Positions 36,294 to 47,855 of a stretch of 64,000 nt of DNA are shown here, piece by piece (positions within the stretch are counted from its first letter, which is position 1; each line of letters begins with the position of its first letter). The notes under the pieces were generated by a model. It had not been told where the DNA came from and made no database searches. It saw nothing but the letters and a program-made list of their open reading frames with translations. Source of the DNA: Lepidodermella squamata (Eukaryota; Gastrotricha); assembly GCA_047495785.1 (NCBI GenBank), contig JBLDXI010000031.1, forward strand, positions 1,922,001 through 1,986,000, written 5' to 3'. Position numbers and translations under genes: made by a program.

Positions 36294-38958
36294 ATGGCGC
36301 AGCCGAGCGTTGCGTCGGGCGCGGGTAGCAGCGGCAGCCAGCAGATCGTCCTGTTTCCGAACACGCTGCTCGAAGATGTCGAAGACCTCGACCCGTTGGC
36401 GCAAGTTCCGGAGCCGAAATTGCCGCCCAACTACGTCGAAACGCTGTCAGCTGGCTACGACGACACGGCCTACGCCATCTACGGGCGTGATTTGGCCACG
36501 GTTCGCAGTCCACCGCTGGCTTCGTCGTCGCAACTCGAGCAATCGGTGATCGAGCAGGCGAGCAAGGCCGTTGCTGAGCTGGCGACACGCATTGTCAACT
36601 TGCCACAGACTCGGGTTATTGTCGAAAGCCTCGTGACAGCCGCCTCATCAACAACCACCACAATCGCATGGTCTTCGGGTGACCAGCAGCAACCGGTCGA
36701 TGTGACGGTGTTCAGTGGCGACCGCAATAACGCCACCCGCTTGCACCACGAGCCGGTCGACTGGAAGCTGATCACCGTGCAGATGGAAAGCTCGTCGTCC
36801 GCCGCCATCGCGCTCGCCCTCTGCTTGCTCATTTTTCCGATTGTGACGGTGTTCGGCAACCTGCTGGTTGTGCTGTCGGTGTACACCGAACGCTCCCTGC
36901 GATCGTCGACCAATTTCTACATTGTCTCACTAGCCTTCGCCGACATCCTCGTCGGCGCTCTCGTCATGCCTTTCGCAGTTTACGTCGAACTCGTCGGCGG
37001 CGTGTGGCGCCTCGGCAACCTCGTCTGCGACATCTGGATCGCCTGCGACGTCCTCGCCTGCACTGCCTCCATCCTGCACCTGGTTGCGATATCTATCGAC
37101 CGGCTGCTGGCGGTGACGAAGCCAGTGGTTTACGCGAGGAACAAAGATTTCACGCGAGTTTGGTTCACGATAGCCGTAGCTTGGATCATTTCTACAGTGA
37201 TAGCTTCGCCGATCATCCTGGGCGCGAACAACATCGCAGGTCGGCAGTCACTTGTCTGCACGTTCTACAACGCCGACTTCATCCTGGTGTCGTCGCTCGG
37301 ATCATTCTACGTGCCCAGCATCGCCATTGTCGCGCCGTATTTCGTCATATTTCGAACACTGCAGCGTCGCGCGAAAAAGCTGCACCGCATGCGGTACGGC
37401 ACTTCGGAGCCAGCGCTGCGGCGGCCAACCAAGTCGATGTCCAAGTCGGAGTTGACCGTCATCGTACGGCCGCCTTCGTTCAAGAAGAAAAAAACGCGAC
37501 TTGTGACAAACACGGAAGACGACGCAACGCCGAGTAACAGCACCTGCGACTACGGCGGCATTTACATCGGACCATCAGCTCCTGCTGACAGGTTGGTTTC
37601 ATCGAATGTTTCATAGAATGATCAGCATTAAAAGGCATCATCTAATTCTCAATTTAATGCGGTGCATCCCCGGGAAATCCAGTGATATTTGGCATCTCTG
37701 GTATAAGCCATCGCATTCTGTATTGCTTTGGAATTGATAATCAGAATATCTTTTAGCGGAACCAAATCTGCATGTTGCGGAACCTAATTTCAGATCAGCT
37801 TTTCGAATATTTCTAGGAAATTAAGGCAATGCATAAATGAAAGTTTCGAAAAGTGGTTTTAGGCCTATTGAAAATTACAATTTGGTTCCGCGCTACATTC
37901 AGACCCATAGATAATAACGGCTAATAGGTACTTCAATAAGTATACCAAATTTGTTAGTGGATAAGTTTAGATGGTTTTATGTAAATAAACTTTGGAGATG
38001 CGCACCATGCAACTGCGATGTAGGTAAGTAATGCGATGTCGGGACCAAGTCGCAGGGAAGCTTATTTGTGATGGAAGGTTCAGAGTATCCGAAATTTTAT
38101 ACCTTTGATGCCTTATATCTATCAATCAGTATGTTCATCGGTACTATATGGTTTTGTGACAGGCGTCGCACTGGGTTGGCAGCACCTATGGTGACATCGG
38201 ACGATGCTTCTTCGACAGCAACACGGCGTGGGGGCGACTATTTGTCGACGTTCAGCGGAGACGTGCAGCGGCCTCGAACTTTCTCGAACGAACCCTGCTC
38301 AATGGACAGCCACGAGTTGTACCGGCCGTCGAGCACGTGCAGCGACGCCAGCACCAACCGGCCTGCCGCCGACAACCTGCACTTGACTGAGCGATCCCGC
38401 CACTCGGCTCCCTTCGCCTTCCTCATGCATCGAGGCGGAGGCGGTGGTGGCGGTGGCTTGGAACGCATCGACGACGTACCGGCGACGCATCTGCTGATCT
38501 CGAACAACACTGACTCGCTGCCGGAGCCGGTCGTCGTGCCAGCAGCAGCAGCAGCCGCCGCGACTACGGCCGAGCAGTCGAGCGAGAGCTGCCGGCAGCG
38601 GAACACGAGCAGCAAATGCGCGACGCCAACAACGCCGAGTTCGATGGTGTCGTCGTCGAAGAAAACCGCCACGTCGACCAAGTGGCGCCGGGCGACGATG
38701 ACGAAGGAGCGCCGCGCCACCATCATGACGGTCGTCGTGCTGGCGCTGTTCTTCAGCTGCTGGGTGCCGTTCTTCACCGCCAGCACCGTCAACGCGGTGT
38801 GCATCCGCTTCGGCGACGGGCGGCGCTGCGTGCCCGGCACCCTCATGTCCGTCTTCGTGTGGCTCGGCTACATCAACTCGCTGATGAACCCCGTCGTCTA
38901 CGCTGTGTTCAACCCAGAGTTTCGCAAGGCCTTCAAAAAGCTACTGCACTTCTACTGA
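36294..38958 (+). CDS. D2-like dopamine / biogenic amine GPCR, 2 exons
   Basis: Exons 36294-37591 and 38163-38958 join in phase (AG|G = Arg) to 697 codons. It is a class A receptor with an unusually long extracellular N-terminus (about 167 residues, sequon NAT at 146-148, no signal peptide). TM1 has N189, TM2 D217, TM3 C245 and amine-binding D252 in DVLACTASI. TM5 keeps all three catechol-contacting serines (S333, S334, S337, in SSLGSFYVP). TM6 has FFSCWVPFF and TM7 WLGYINSLMNPVVY, followed by NPEFRKAFKKLLHFY. The short tail and CTASIL...AISIDR match D2-class receptors, which couple to Gi/o. The usual DRY at the end of TM3 is DRL (269-271). ICL3 is very long and interrupted by the only intron. 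The C-terminal Cys of vertebrate D2 is replaced by FY. Another Gi-type amine ligand cannot be excluded. Confidence 0.88.
37755..37891. mobile_element. MITE with AGCGGAACCAAAT ends, in the amine receptor intron
   Basis: Terminal inverted repeats AGCGGAACCAAAT (37755-37767) and AATTTGGTTCCGC (37879-37891). The interior GTGGTTTTAGGCCTATTG (from about 37852) is the reverse complement of interior sequence in the 16016-16206 element, so these are two members of one family in opposite orientation. A partial extra end-like motif (GCGGAACCTAATTT, 37777-37790) lies just inside the left end. Confidence 0.7.
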
Positions 38959-39670
38959 CGATGATGGATTTCAGATTCCAAGGTAAGCTCATCTCATAGA
39001 CTCAATAGACTCCGTAAAATGAATGACATTGACCGATGGACGGTCTCCGTTTTTTGATGTGCTAAAGTCGACCTCTCTACTCAATCTACTTCCAATTTCA
39101 GTCCATTCTCAAATAGTCAACATTTGCGTTGAAAATCTGCAGGTGAATTTATCAAAATTTTAGGAAATTTCGGATCCAAATATCTGCTTCCGTGGTAGTT
39201 GGGCTGTGGCATCTTCGTGATGAAACGATTTTCTGATGTTTGAAACATCTTCCCATAATATAGTCCACAATCCAATTTGCATTCAAGTAATTGCTTTTAC
39301 AGGTACTATCTTCTGCGGCATCAGCATGCGTTTATTCGTGACCTACTATGACCGATCGGCCGCGGTACTAATGCTGGTTCGGTTAACAAGAAGCAAGCTT
39401 CAATTCCGCGAGAAGTTGGATTAACACGGTCTTCATTATTTGATGTTGATAGCCATGAAAATTACCTGGCCTTCTTTATTTTTGCATCTGACATCAATTT
39501 ATAACAACATGAATAAAAACGTGAAAATGCCCGTGTTTTGCCATTTTTATTTCGAGACCTTTCCGTAATACGAATTAGTCGTTTTTCATTCGAACAAATA
39601 AATAGTAATAATAATAGTAGTGGAGTTGTAGCAACCGAAAGATGAATGTGATTGAGAAGAAGCAGCGTGT
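38959..39670. other. Convergent spacer between amine receptor and kish
   Basis: 3' flanks of two convergent genes. AT-rich with no conserved coding frame. Confidence 0.5.
39546..39551 (-). promoter_or_regulatory. Polyadenylation signal of kish
   Basis: TTTATT on the plus strand reads AATAAA on the minus strand, about 120 nt past the kish stop codon. A second TTTATT at 39475-39480 is an alternative. Confidence 0.4.
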
Positions 39671-39892
39671 CTACATGAAGAGCATCCACATGGCGGTGAG
39701 GAAACACGAGACAGACACGTAGGGGCTGAGCCGTTCGCCGATCCTCGCGCATTTCCAGAACACGCCCAGGAAACCGGTCCGATTGCGGTCGAGCAGCGGC
39801 CGCAGTGCTGATAGCGATCGCAGGTACGTGCACGTGCAGATGATCAGCAGCAAAATGACCACGGCCCCGTTCAGGCTGAACAACGCGCTCAT
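39671..39892 (-). CDS. kish: Protein kish (TMEM167), single exon
   Basis: 73 codons, against 72 in human TMEM167A. This is a small Golgi membrane protein of the early secretory pathway whose yeast homologue is Ksh1. One N-terminal transmembrane segment (AVVILLLIICTCTYLRS) is followed by the strongly conserved LLDRNRTGFLGVFWKCARIG and ERLSPYV, then a second hydrophobic segment. The frame opens three codons earlier with another Met (MIE-MSALF). I chose the inner Met because the family starts MSA(I/L)F. It stands alone, convergent with the amine receptor. Confidence 0.95.
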   Translation of the reverse strand: MSALFSLNGAVVILLLIICTCTYLRSLSALRPLLDRNRTGFLGVFWKCARIGERLSPYVSVSCFLTAMWMLFM

Positions 39893-41612
39893 TTCGATCA
39901 ATCGCTTGAGATAACAGACCTATTAGTATTAGTATTAGAAGCCAAAAGTTAGTTCGTTCGTTCTTCTTTCAAAAACATCGTCCTCTTTCTCTTTCTCATT
40001 CTCTATCGTGACAGCTCACAGTAGATGGCGTCACGAGCGCAAAATTGCAAAAAATTGAAAATAAAAGTTGCGGATAATTGATTAAATTAATTAATTTTGG
40101 TTCATCTTTTTTAATATTTAACGCCTTCCGATGGATAAAAGCGCTGCAAAGCATCTCAACCCTCAGCCCATGAATACCACCTGAAATGGCGCTTGGGCTT
40201 CAAATTCATCCCTCTATCGTTGTTCGTTTCTTAGGAAAGCAGGCCAGGGTTTGTAGCGAAACCTTAGATTAATAATATTTGGTCGAAAAAAGCGCGCACA
40301 ACGCTACATGTAAAATCACGTTTCAGCAACTGGGTTTTTGGTGCTAAGCGAAAGAACTTCTACTTCGGAGTTCGGAGGTAGAAATACCTACTAGAGCAGA
40401 TAGCGACTGGCAATATCCTCGAGATTTTATGGCCTCAGGAATCAGGAATCTAAACGAGCGGAAAGTATTGGCGTACTCGTATTCGGCAAGGCATCGTACT
40501 GCCGCCTCAGATTTGACGCTTTCCCGGAGTCAAACCTTCTGAAGACTGCTCTCAGAGTAATACAGTTTTACTCTGAGAGGATCTACTCTGAGAGGTTTTT
40601 ACTCTCGGAGTAGCTACAATGATATCTGGGAAGCTACTCTAAGAGTAGATACTTACTCTCAGAGGTAATTTAAACTAGGAAGCTACTTTCACTCCCAATT
40701 TTGCGGAAAAAAAACGCAAGGGTCCCCCTTATGATTGACAAATGGGCACAAAAATGCTCGATTTATGCAGCTACTCTGAGAGCAACTGCTCTAGAAGTAG
40801 CTACTCCCAGAGTAACAAACCTAAAAAGGTATATACTCTAGGAGCAAAGGCGTTCTACTCATGGAGTAGGCTGCTACTCTTAGAGTAGCTCTCGGATCAC
40901 GAAATACCATTCGGTTACCTAAAGAAGTGCAAAGCAGCAGCCTAATACTTGATAGGCAACTAAAGCATCGTGCAAGCGAGAAAAAATGAGTACGATTTCA
41001 TTGCATTTCTATCTTTTCTCTAAAGTATTGTAAGATGCAACGGTCTGCCAGCAACAGGATGACGGAACGGATCGAGCTCGCGCGGTCATCTAGTTAAAAG
41101 CCTTTCTGCATTTCCCGGGCTTCTTCGTTTGCTTTTAACAGTATTTATCAATTCAAGTTTGTGGACACACTTTTCAAATGTTGATTAAGGAGTTTTTATG
41201 GATGGAAAATAAGTTTACATTATTTACGGGCTACTACTCTTTTGGCCAGCCTCTTTGGAGTTGCCGAAACGACCGAAACGAAAATCCATCAGAAGTGCGA
41301 TCGAGGCTGCTTTTTCGCTTCTTGCGGCGCGTGACATATCTTCAATTTGTTCAGGCATGGATCAAGAAGGCGGAACTACAAAGGACAGAAATCTAACGGC
41401 TTTTTCTGAACTTCCTAAGCGTGATAACTTTCTGTCTACTGGATTTAGGCCTGAGTTTAAGGCAGTTGGATGGAAGATGGCTGTTGTAGCGAATCTGACT
41501 TAGAATCATCATAACTTTTCTTAATTTAGTGATCTATAGCTACAGGTTCTTGTGCTCAACTGATTTAGCAAATATGACCACCGATTTTAGTGCGTTTTAT
41601 AAGACCTAATTA
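39893..41612. other. Divergent spacer between kish and DYNC2LI1
   Basis: A 1.7-kb region upstream of both genes. It contains the palindrome swarm at 40549-40892 described separately. Small open frames near 41178-41503 show no recognisable domain. The rest is AT-rich. Confidence 0.5.
40549..40892. repeat. Cluster of degenerate CTACTCT-n-AGAGTAG palindromes
   Basis: About 13 imperfect copies of a self-complementary unit, consensus GCTACTCTnAGAGTAGC, occur in about 345 bp. The clearest are GCTACTCTAAGAGTAG (40633-40648), TACTCTCGGAGTA (40600-40612), GCTACTCCCAGAGTA (40800-40814), CTACTCATGGAGTAG (40855-40869) and GCTACTCTTAGAGTAGC (40873-40889). Others end in GAGAGG or GAGCAAC. Spacing is irregular, so this is not a simple tandem satellite. 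It could be a transcription factor site cluster or a decayed foldback element. Confidence 0.7.
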
Positions 41613-43395
41613 ATGAAAGACCTGTGGGAACTGGCTATTAGCGAGTCGCGAGAGACCGCGACGCCGGATGTAACCGATGGCAGCAAAGTGCGCTCGACGG
41701 CAGCTGGACCAGAACGCACACTGATTTTGTGCGGGTCGAAGAATGTGGGCAAGTCGACGCTGATAAACGCGATGCTGGCGAAGGACGACGGGCCGGTGAA
41801 GCCGACGATCGCACTCGAGTACTCGTTCGGCTACGTCAGCCGAGGCGGCGGCGGCTCGTCGTCGTCGTCCGACAAGCAGGTGGGCCACGTGTACGAACTG
41901 GGCGGCGGCGTGTGGCTGGCGAAGCTGCTGGCGTCGATCGTGACGCCGGCGACGGTGCGCAACACGGTGGTGGCGGTCATGGTCGACCTGACGTCGCCGT
42001 CGACGATGTGGCGCATCCTCGACCAGCTGCTGGCGACGACCAAGCTGGCGTGCGACGCCGCCATCGACGGGCTCGACAAGCAGGCGGCGGCAGCGATGAA
42101 GCACGAGGTGGCGGCCGGGCGACTCGCCGACGACCACCCCGACCGCCAGATCCCCGGCCTCCTGCGCACCTTTCCCGTTCCGCTCGTCATCATCGGCGGC
42201 AGGTATAAACATTCGATATTTTCCACAATTTTGTATTTCATGGAGTTTAATGGAACGGGTGGTACGTAGTTGGTGGCCCTATCTACTTTTCACCCTCAAA
42301 TATATAAAATTTGAAAATTCAGCCATTAGCAAGGAATCAGCACAAAATAATGATGTAAGGGGCTTTTTCAATTGGAAAATTCTGTGAACTTGGATTTGGA
42401 TTCGTTCGGAAGTTCCTACGAAATCTCAGAGGCTCTGAATATATTGGAAAGTTTAAATCTCGATCGCGAAATGAACTTTGTGGGCTATTTTACTCGGCCT
42501 CCCAAACTGATTTCATCTGTCTTCGGAAAATTCTCAGTCAAAAATTGGCAATATCGATGCGTATTTTTCAATTCTGATGTCTCGTCTGTTATAATGTAAT
42601 TGGAGACAGCGGAGGATCGAACACTCGCATCTTGCCAAAATGACGTTTAAGGGTTGCCGATTGTTGAAAAATTGGGAGATTTTACGTAGGAAAATTCATC
42701 ATCCCGAAAAGTGCAACTTGCACAGTGCTATCTATCATTATTACCAACCTTCAGCTGTTTAAATTTTAATCTATCTATAATAAGTATGTAATATTGTCGA
42801 AACACTATGCAGGTATGACGCGTTCGCGAGCATGGAGCCGGAGCCGCGGAAACAGATCGCACGTGGGCTGCGCTTCTTCGCGCACACGTACGGCGCGACG
42901 CTGGTGTTCTACTCGCAGCGCCACGAGCAGCTGCTCAGCCGCACCTCCCACCTGTTGTCGTCGCTGCTGTTCAGCGCAGGCGGCGCCGCCGGTGACGCAC
43001 CCATCACCCGGGCGCCCATCTTCGATGCGAACAAGGCGCTGTTCGTGCCGGTGGGCAGCGACAACTTCGCGCAGATCGGCACGCCGCCGGCCGCGTCCGA
43101 CGCGCAGTTGGGCCGGCTGCGCGCCTCGGACCCGGTGTCGCTGTGGCGCGAGGCCCTGCTCGCGCTCTTCCCGCCCACCGACAAGGACGAGGAGTTGATT
43201 TCGTCAGGGCCGGGCAAGACGGCTGGCTCGTCGTCTGTGGTGAACCCGGCGACGGACGCGCAGTACGCCGAGCAGTTGGTCGACCAGTTGCGCAAGCAGA
43301 AGGACGTCGAGCTCGAACGGTACCGCCGCGCCTCGGAGCGCCGGCAGCGCGACCTCGCCGCAACGGGCGCGGAAATGCAGGACATCTACGATTGA
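41613..43395 (+). CDS. DYNC2LI1: Cytoplasmic dynein-2 light intermediate chain, 2 exons
   Basis: Exons 41613-42202 and 42813-43395 join (AG|G = Arg) to 390 codons (human 351). The protein is the light intermediate chain of the retrograde intraflagellar transport motor and acts in cilia. It opens with MKDLWELA, like the family's LWEIA start, and has a Ras-like P-loop GSKNVGKSTL. KPTIALEYSFG, the switch-like YELGGG, and FPVPLVIIGGRYDAF (across the intron) are family hallmarks, as are FVPVGSDNFAQIGTPP and DAQYAEQLVDQLRKQKDVELE near the C-terminus. A Gly/Ser insert follows SFGYVSR. Cytoplasmic dynein-1 LICs are longer and differ in these motifs. The next genes downstream run in the same direction but are unrelated. 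Confidence 0.93.
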
Positions 43396-44134
43396 ACATT
43401 GGCGCATAGGATCATACCTTATACATAGATAGATAGTTCGGTTGAATTCAATTCAATTCAGTGTGTCTCACAAGCAGCGCAACCGATGCATAGCTTTTGA
43501 TCAGTGGTCAAGGGTATAAATGCGGTCAAATCAGCTAACCTCGGATTTCACTAATTTTTTACCGGTAGATTTCGATGCCTGGCTCTTACTGGTTTTATTT
43601 TGGGAAAAATGGTTAATTCGCTGGCAAAAACTTGAATTCGGACGCGCTACTTATGAGGCACACTGTAGTTGTATTCCTATTGAAAATTTTTTTATGTTAA
43701 AATATTGAGGTTTCATGCAATGTGAGCTCGATAGCGATCGCAGGGAACTGCTGCCTATGTCGCAATTTTGACGAACCTCGACACTTTTTACTGTCTCGTC
43801 TCGCAGAAATGATCTACTTATCTATAGTTGAAAAATGATTCTCATTGATACACTATTGATGTGTGATAAATTATTATTTGTTCTCTTTTTGTTGTTGTTG
43901 TGGAGATGGTGGAAAACTCACTGTGATCTCACGTGATCTCATTTCGTACCAATTATTTGAGAAATAATAATAATAAATGGCCGAAAACATTTGCTATAGA
44001 TATGTTCGTTGTAAATTTGTTGGTTCTTTTACGAAAGGGTGAAGTGTTGATTATTATTTACATTTGTGTGTAAAATATAGGAACCGCTGTTGATGGGCCT
44101 ATTAATATTACTTGATGATGGTAGAGATGGCAAG
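43396..44134. other. Spacer between DYNC2LI1 and the UPF0669 gene
   Basis: AT-rich. It has ATAGATAGATAG and AATTCAATTCAATTC runs just after the DYNC2LI1 stop and an AATAATAAT run near 43965. A CACGTG E-box lies near 43931-43936. No coding frame recognised. Confidence 0.5.
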
Positions 44135-45957
44135 ATGTCGAAGAAGAAGGTGATGGCTGTGCATTGCCTGTATGTATTGGCGGCTGTGTGTTGGCTGTGC
44201 GCCGGCAGCTGTCGCTCGCAGCAGCAGCACTCGCTGGTGCAGTCGGTGAGCGGCGTGGTGGGCGGCGGCAACTCGACGTTCTTCAAGGTGGGCCTCGACG
44301 ACGCGCTCGTCGTCGAACTCGTGTCGCTGGCGGGCGACGCGGACCTGTACGTGTCGGACGTGACGCCGACGCCGTCGTGGGACAACTACGAGGCGCAGTC
44401 GGCCACGTGCGGCATCGACTCGGTCGTCATCCCCCGCGCCATCCCGCCCAGACAGGTCCGTCCACGGCAGGCACCCATGTTACCTACCTATCTCTCTCTA
44501 ACAGACGTATCACCACCACTACCACCACTATTGGCTATTAATTGTAGTGCCAGCCACAAGGGATTTTTACAATTTTCAACACAAAATTAGGGTCCAAATG
44601 TTTGCACTACTAAAAATGAGGTTCCAACACTAAATTTACAGATTCTTGGAGATTTCGGCGTTTTCTTTTTTTTTATCGATACTGATGCCTTCCCTGAACC
44701 TATGATTTGTGATTTGCTAATTCAGCTACCTGGCGCCCTAAGTTACATAGAAAAATTATGGATGCTGGGTGCCACAATGGTTGATTTAAAAAAATCACTG
44801 ATTTGTAAAATTGATACTTGGAATCGATATCGGCTCTGCAGGCTGAAGTATAACTCATGAACTCAATGAGCTCATAGCGTATGAAAAATACGCGTAATAT
44901 GAAGATCAATTGTTATAAGATAACAAAAACTATAATGAAAAACTGAGAAGACATGCAACTCGAAAAAGTTCGAATATTTTAGGGAAATCTAGTGCCGGAG
45001 TGTCAAATTTAGGGAGCGCACTTGGGACACCCAAAAATTTATGAAATTTAAAGTTTTTGGTTTTTTTAAATGTGAATTTCCTATTTCCTATTTCCTAACC
45101 AGTTATTGAAAACCTTAAGTAACGCACTTATCAAAGGGGACTTGGCATTTGTAGCGGTAAATGATTGAAAATTCGATTATTTTACACAATCTAATTAGGC
45201 GTGATTTTTGCAATATTACGAAAAAATTGAAATGATTGAAGTCTTTAAGGAGGATTTTGTATGCAAGCAATAAGAGAACTAATTTGGTTCCCATTACGAA
45301 TGCAGCAGTTTTTCGGCCGATCACTAGGTTCTGTATGACCAAATTTGGGCCATTAATAGGTGGAAAGTTCCATTAGAAAAAAATTGCGTTTTTCGTCCGA
45401 TTTCCATCGAAATTAGGGCTGAGCTCCCAATATTTTTCTACATACCTAAATTTTTAATTGATACGCGCTGATGTTGAAGGCATATTCGTTAATGAAATTG
45501 CTGTGCGTTGTTTGACTTGACACAGGAGTCTCGTTCGGCGCTGAAACAGGACACGAACGAGTACTACGACCCGCTGCGGGACTCGGTCGGCTGGTCGCCG
45601 GTCGAGTCGCTCGCCAAGGCGTACTCGCGGCCGGTGTACATCGGCGTGTACGGCCACCCGGGCTACGACTCGAGCCGGTTCCGCCTCAACCTGCACCTGC
45701 TGCACGCGCACTCGCTCTCCTCCAGCCACCACGACTACGACACGGACGATGCCGGCGGCGGCAGCAGCGATGCTGGTGCTGGTCGGTCGTACCAGGGCAA
45801 CGACCAGTCGTACTCGGCCGCGGCTGAAAAGTCGTCGACGCGTAACGGCGGCGACGATGGCGGCGGCGATGGCGGGGAAGGTGAGGAGGGTGAAGAGTCG
45901 TTTCTGTGGAATCTGCTCGCCGCCATCCTGCGCATCCTCCTCGAACTCGTCGTGTGA
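44135..45957 (+). CDS. UPF0669 / C6orf120-like secreted protein, 2 exons
   Basis: Exons 44135-44455 and 45526-45957 join in phase 0 to 250 codons (human C6orf120 has about 191). An N-terminal signal peptide (KVMAVHCLYVLAAVCWLCAG) precedes a beta-rich domain with GDADLYVS, WDNYEAQSATCGIDSVVIP and RPVYIGVYGHP. An acidic Gly/Ser/Asp linker leads to a C-terminal hydrophobic helix (ESFLWNLLAAILRILLELVV) that the human protein also has. Function is poorly known; the human protein is described as secreted and linked to apoptosis. About 35 residues rich in charged and aromatic amino acids (from ESRSALKQDTNEYYD) are inserted at the intron position relative to human. An upstream in-frame Met at 44090 is possible, but Met 44135 gives the better signal peptide. 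Confidence 0.9.
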
Positions 45958-46592
45958 CTATGACAGGCATCCATATACACGTATATATACACGTTTGGGC
46001 TTCCAATCTCGGACAGCTCAAAAATGTCGAGATTGTATTTGGAAAGCTCTAAGCTGCTATTCAAGTGATCTTCTTTCAACAATCGGATGATTCTTTTTCA
46101 AAGGCAAACCGCAAACACCTGAAACCGATGACAAGTACATTTTAAGTAAGGCTTTCTACAAGAAGCTGTAAATGAAAAATTAACTAGCCATGAAACTGGA
46201 TAAAAAAAATTGGTGATGAATTTTTTGCAAACTTGTGTGAAAACACTTGTGTCCTTTTCGGTATTGATGTATCCGAGATCGCAGTCAACATCTTGGATTG
46301 GGTATCAATTTGTCAAATGTCGCCAACTTGATAGCTGTTATATCATTATGATTGACTTGTCACCGGTTTTCAAATATCGACCACCACACGGATGCTTTCT
46401 CGTGTCTTGTCTTGTAATTTATGTTGATATTTTTTGAACTTCTTGTTAATCTTCTTCTTATTCTTGCGACTGCTCGCTTTTTGAATACAAACACATCATG
46501 AAAGACAGATTTATATTATCACGGAATCTTGCTTCTTCTAGTGTTTGCTCATACTAGAGTTGTTACTGATTGATTTTGTTACTTGAACGGCA
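45958..46592. other. Spacer between the UPF0669 gene and mL66
   Basis: 3' flank and promoter sequence, AT-rich, with a short TATACACGTATATATACACG stretch just after the stop. No gene seen. Confidence 0.5.
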
Positions 46593-47855
46593 ATGAATCT
46601 ATCGCAAGTGCGTTCGCTGCACCGCAGTTGCGCGCTCGCCGGCAAAATCGTACGGCGAACGGTGACGCCGAAAACCATCACGGTAAGTTGCGCGTGCAAA
46701 AGCATCACATTCAGTGACTCTGATCGTTGATGTCCTTGCTGCTATTAGGTCGAGGGTGTGCCGCAAGCGTCTGCCGGCGTCAAATTGCAACAGATTCTCG
46801 GCTCAGCAGCAGCAGCATCGGCGACGACGACTACTGCTAGGCAAAAAGGCGACCAGCACCAGCACCAGCACCAGCATCGACATGAGCACAGCAGAGGCTC
46901 GTCTTCGCAGCAGCTGCACAACCAGCCCGGCCACACGTGTCCGTTGTGCCAACTCGGCACCAAGCTGCAGTTCACTGTTAGTTTATTCTTTATTATTCAA
47001 AGTCTGTGCCAACTCAGTTGTGTAGCGTTATGTTTGAGGGAAACCGATGTAACGTAAAAAATATATCCGCTGGCTGGCGGAGTTTTCCCAAATTTTACAT
47101 TCGCGATACCGAGTAGATGGAAAATTTCGAGAACCAATCGCCGATTTTACGCAGTGGCTCTTCCCTTTCTCACGCAGTCCAACTTAACCGTAAGAGAATA
47201 ACGCGCGAATCGTAGCATTTGACTGAAGCAGTGATGAAGCTTTTCACCCTTTTGGGGTGGCATGTTGGCTTCGAATTACATTTACACAGTCAATGAACAC
47301 ATCTCAGAAATCTAATACTTTGCGGATAGATCGGGCGCCTGGCTTCCGGCTGTCCCAACTAATTTCAGCCTCTTCGTTTTACGTTGCGCTCGACTAAATT
47401 ACGGGCGCGCTTTCCTGGAAAATCGCTCGAAAATGAATCGATGCTTGTAAAATCTAAATTTCAACGAAAAGGTTACCTCTGAATTTTGATGAATATTGAC
47501 TGTTGACTGTTTTTCGTGTCTCCTCGTAACTAACAAATTGCGATTGATTAGTGGCGTAGTGTTGATTTTGATTTCTATGATGTATGTCTCCGTTTGCTTG
47601 CTTCAATAGGACGTGCTGATCGTGCGGCAGTTCGTCGACCACAACCTGAAGCTGTTGCCGCGCGACGCGACGGGCGTGTGCGAGCAGCAGCAGCGGCACC
47701 TCGCCGTCGGGCTCGAGCAGGCGAAAACCGCCGGCCTGCTCGGCCCGCCGAAAGCCGACCTCGTGTTCGCGGCGCCGCACCGCTGGAAAAAGTTCAACGT
47801 CTACTACGAGAACCCGAAGCGATACACGCTGCTGCCCAACAACAACAAAATATGA
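46593..47855 (+). CDS. MRPS18A: Mitochondrial ribosomal protein S18A / mL66, 3 exons
   Basis: Exons 46593-46682, 46749-46976 and 47610-47855 join, all in phase 0, to 187 codons (human 196). MRPS18A (mL66) is a bS18-family protein of the mitoribosomal large subunit. The N-terminus is basic with Ser/Arg (RSLHRSCALAGKIVRR), fitting a mitochondrial presequence. The bS18 core has CPLC followed by DVLIVRQFV and LLPRDATGVCEQQQ, then AGLL. The two CxxC/GxC cysteine sites match the zinc-binding pattern of the human S18A paralogue. A His/Gln/Ser insert (from about residue 55 to 95) is specific to this copy. S18B and S18C paralogues lack this C-terminal layout. Confidence 0.88.

Noticed and set aside
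39236-39424. 62-codon plus-strand frame after the amine receptor
   Set aside because: No domain, no clear start context, and it lies in the convergent 3' flank.
41178-41503. Two small overlapping frames upstream of DYNC2LI1
   Set aside because: No conserved motifs and biased composition; judged non-coding.
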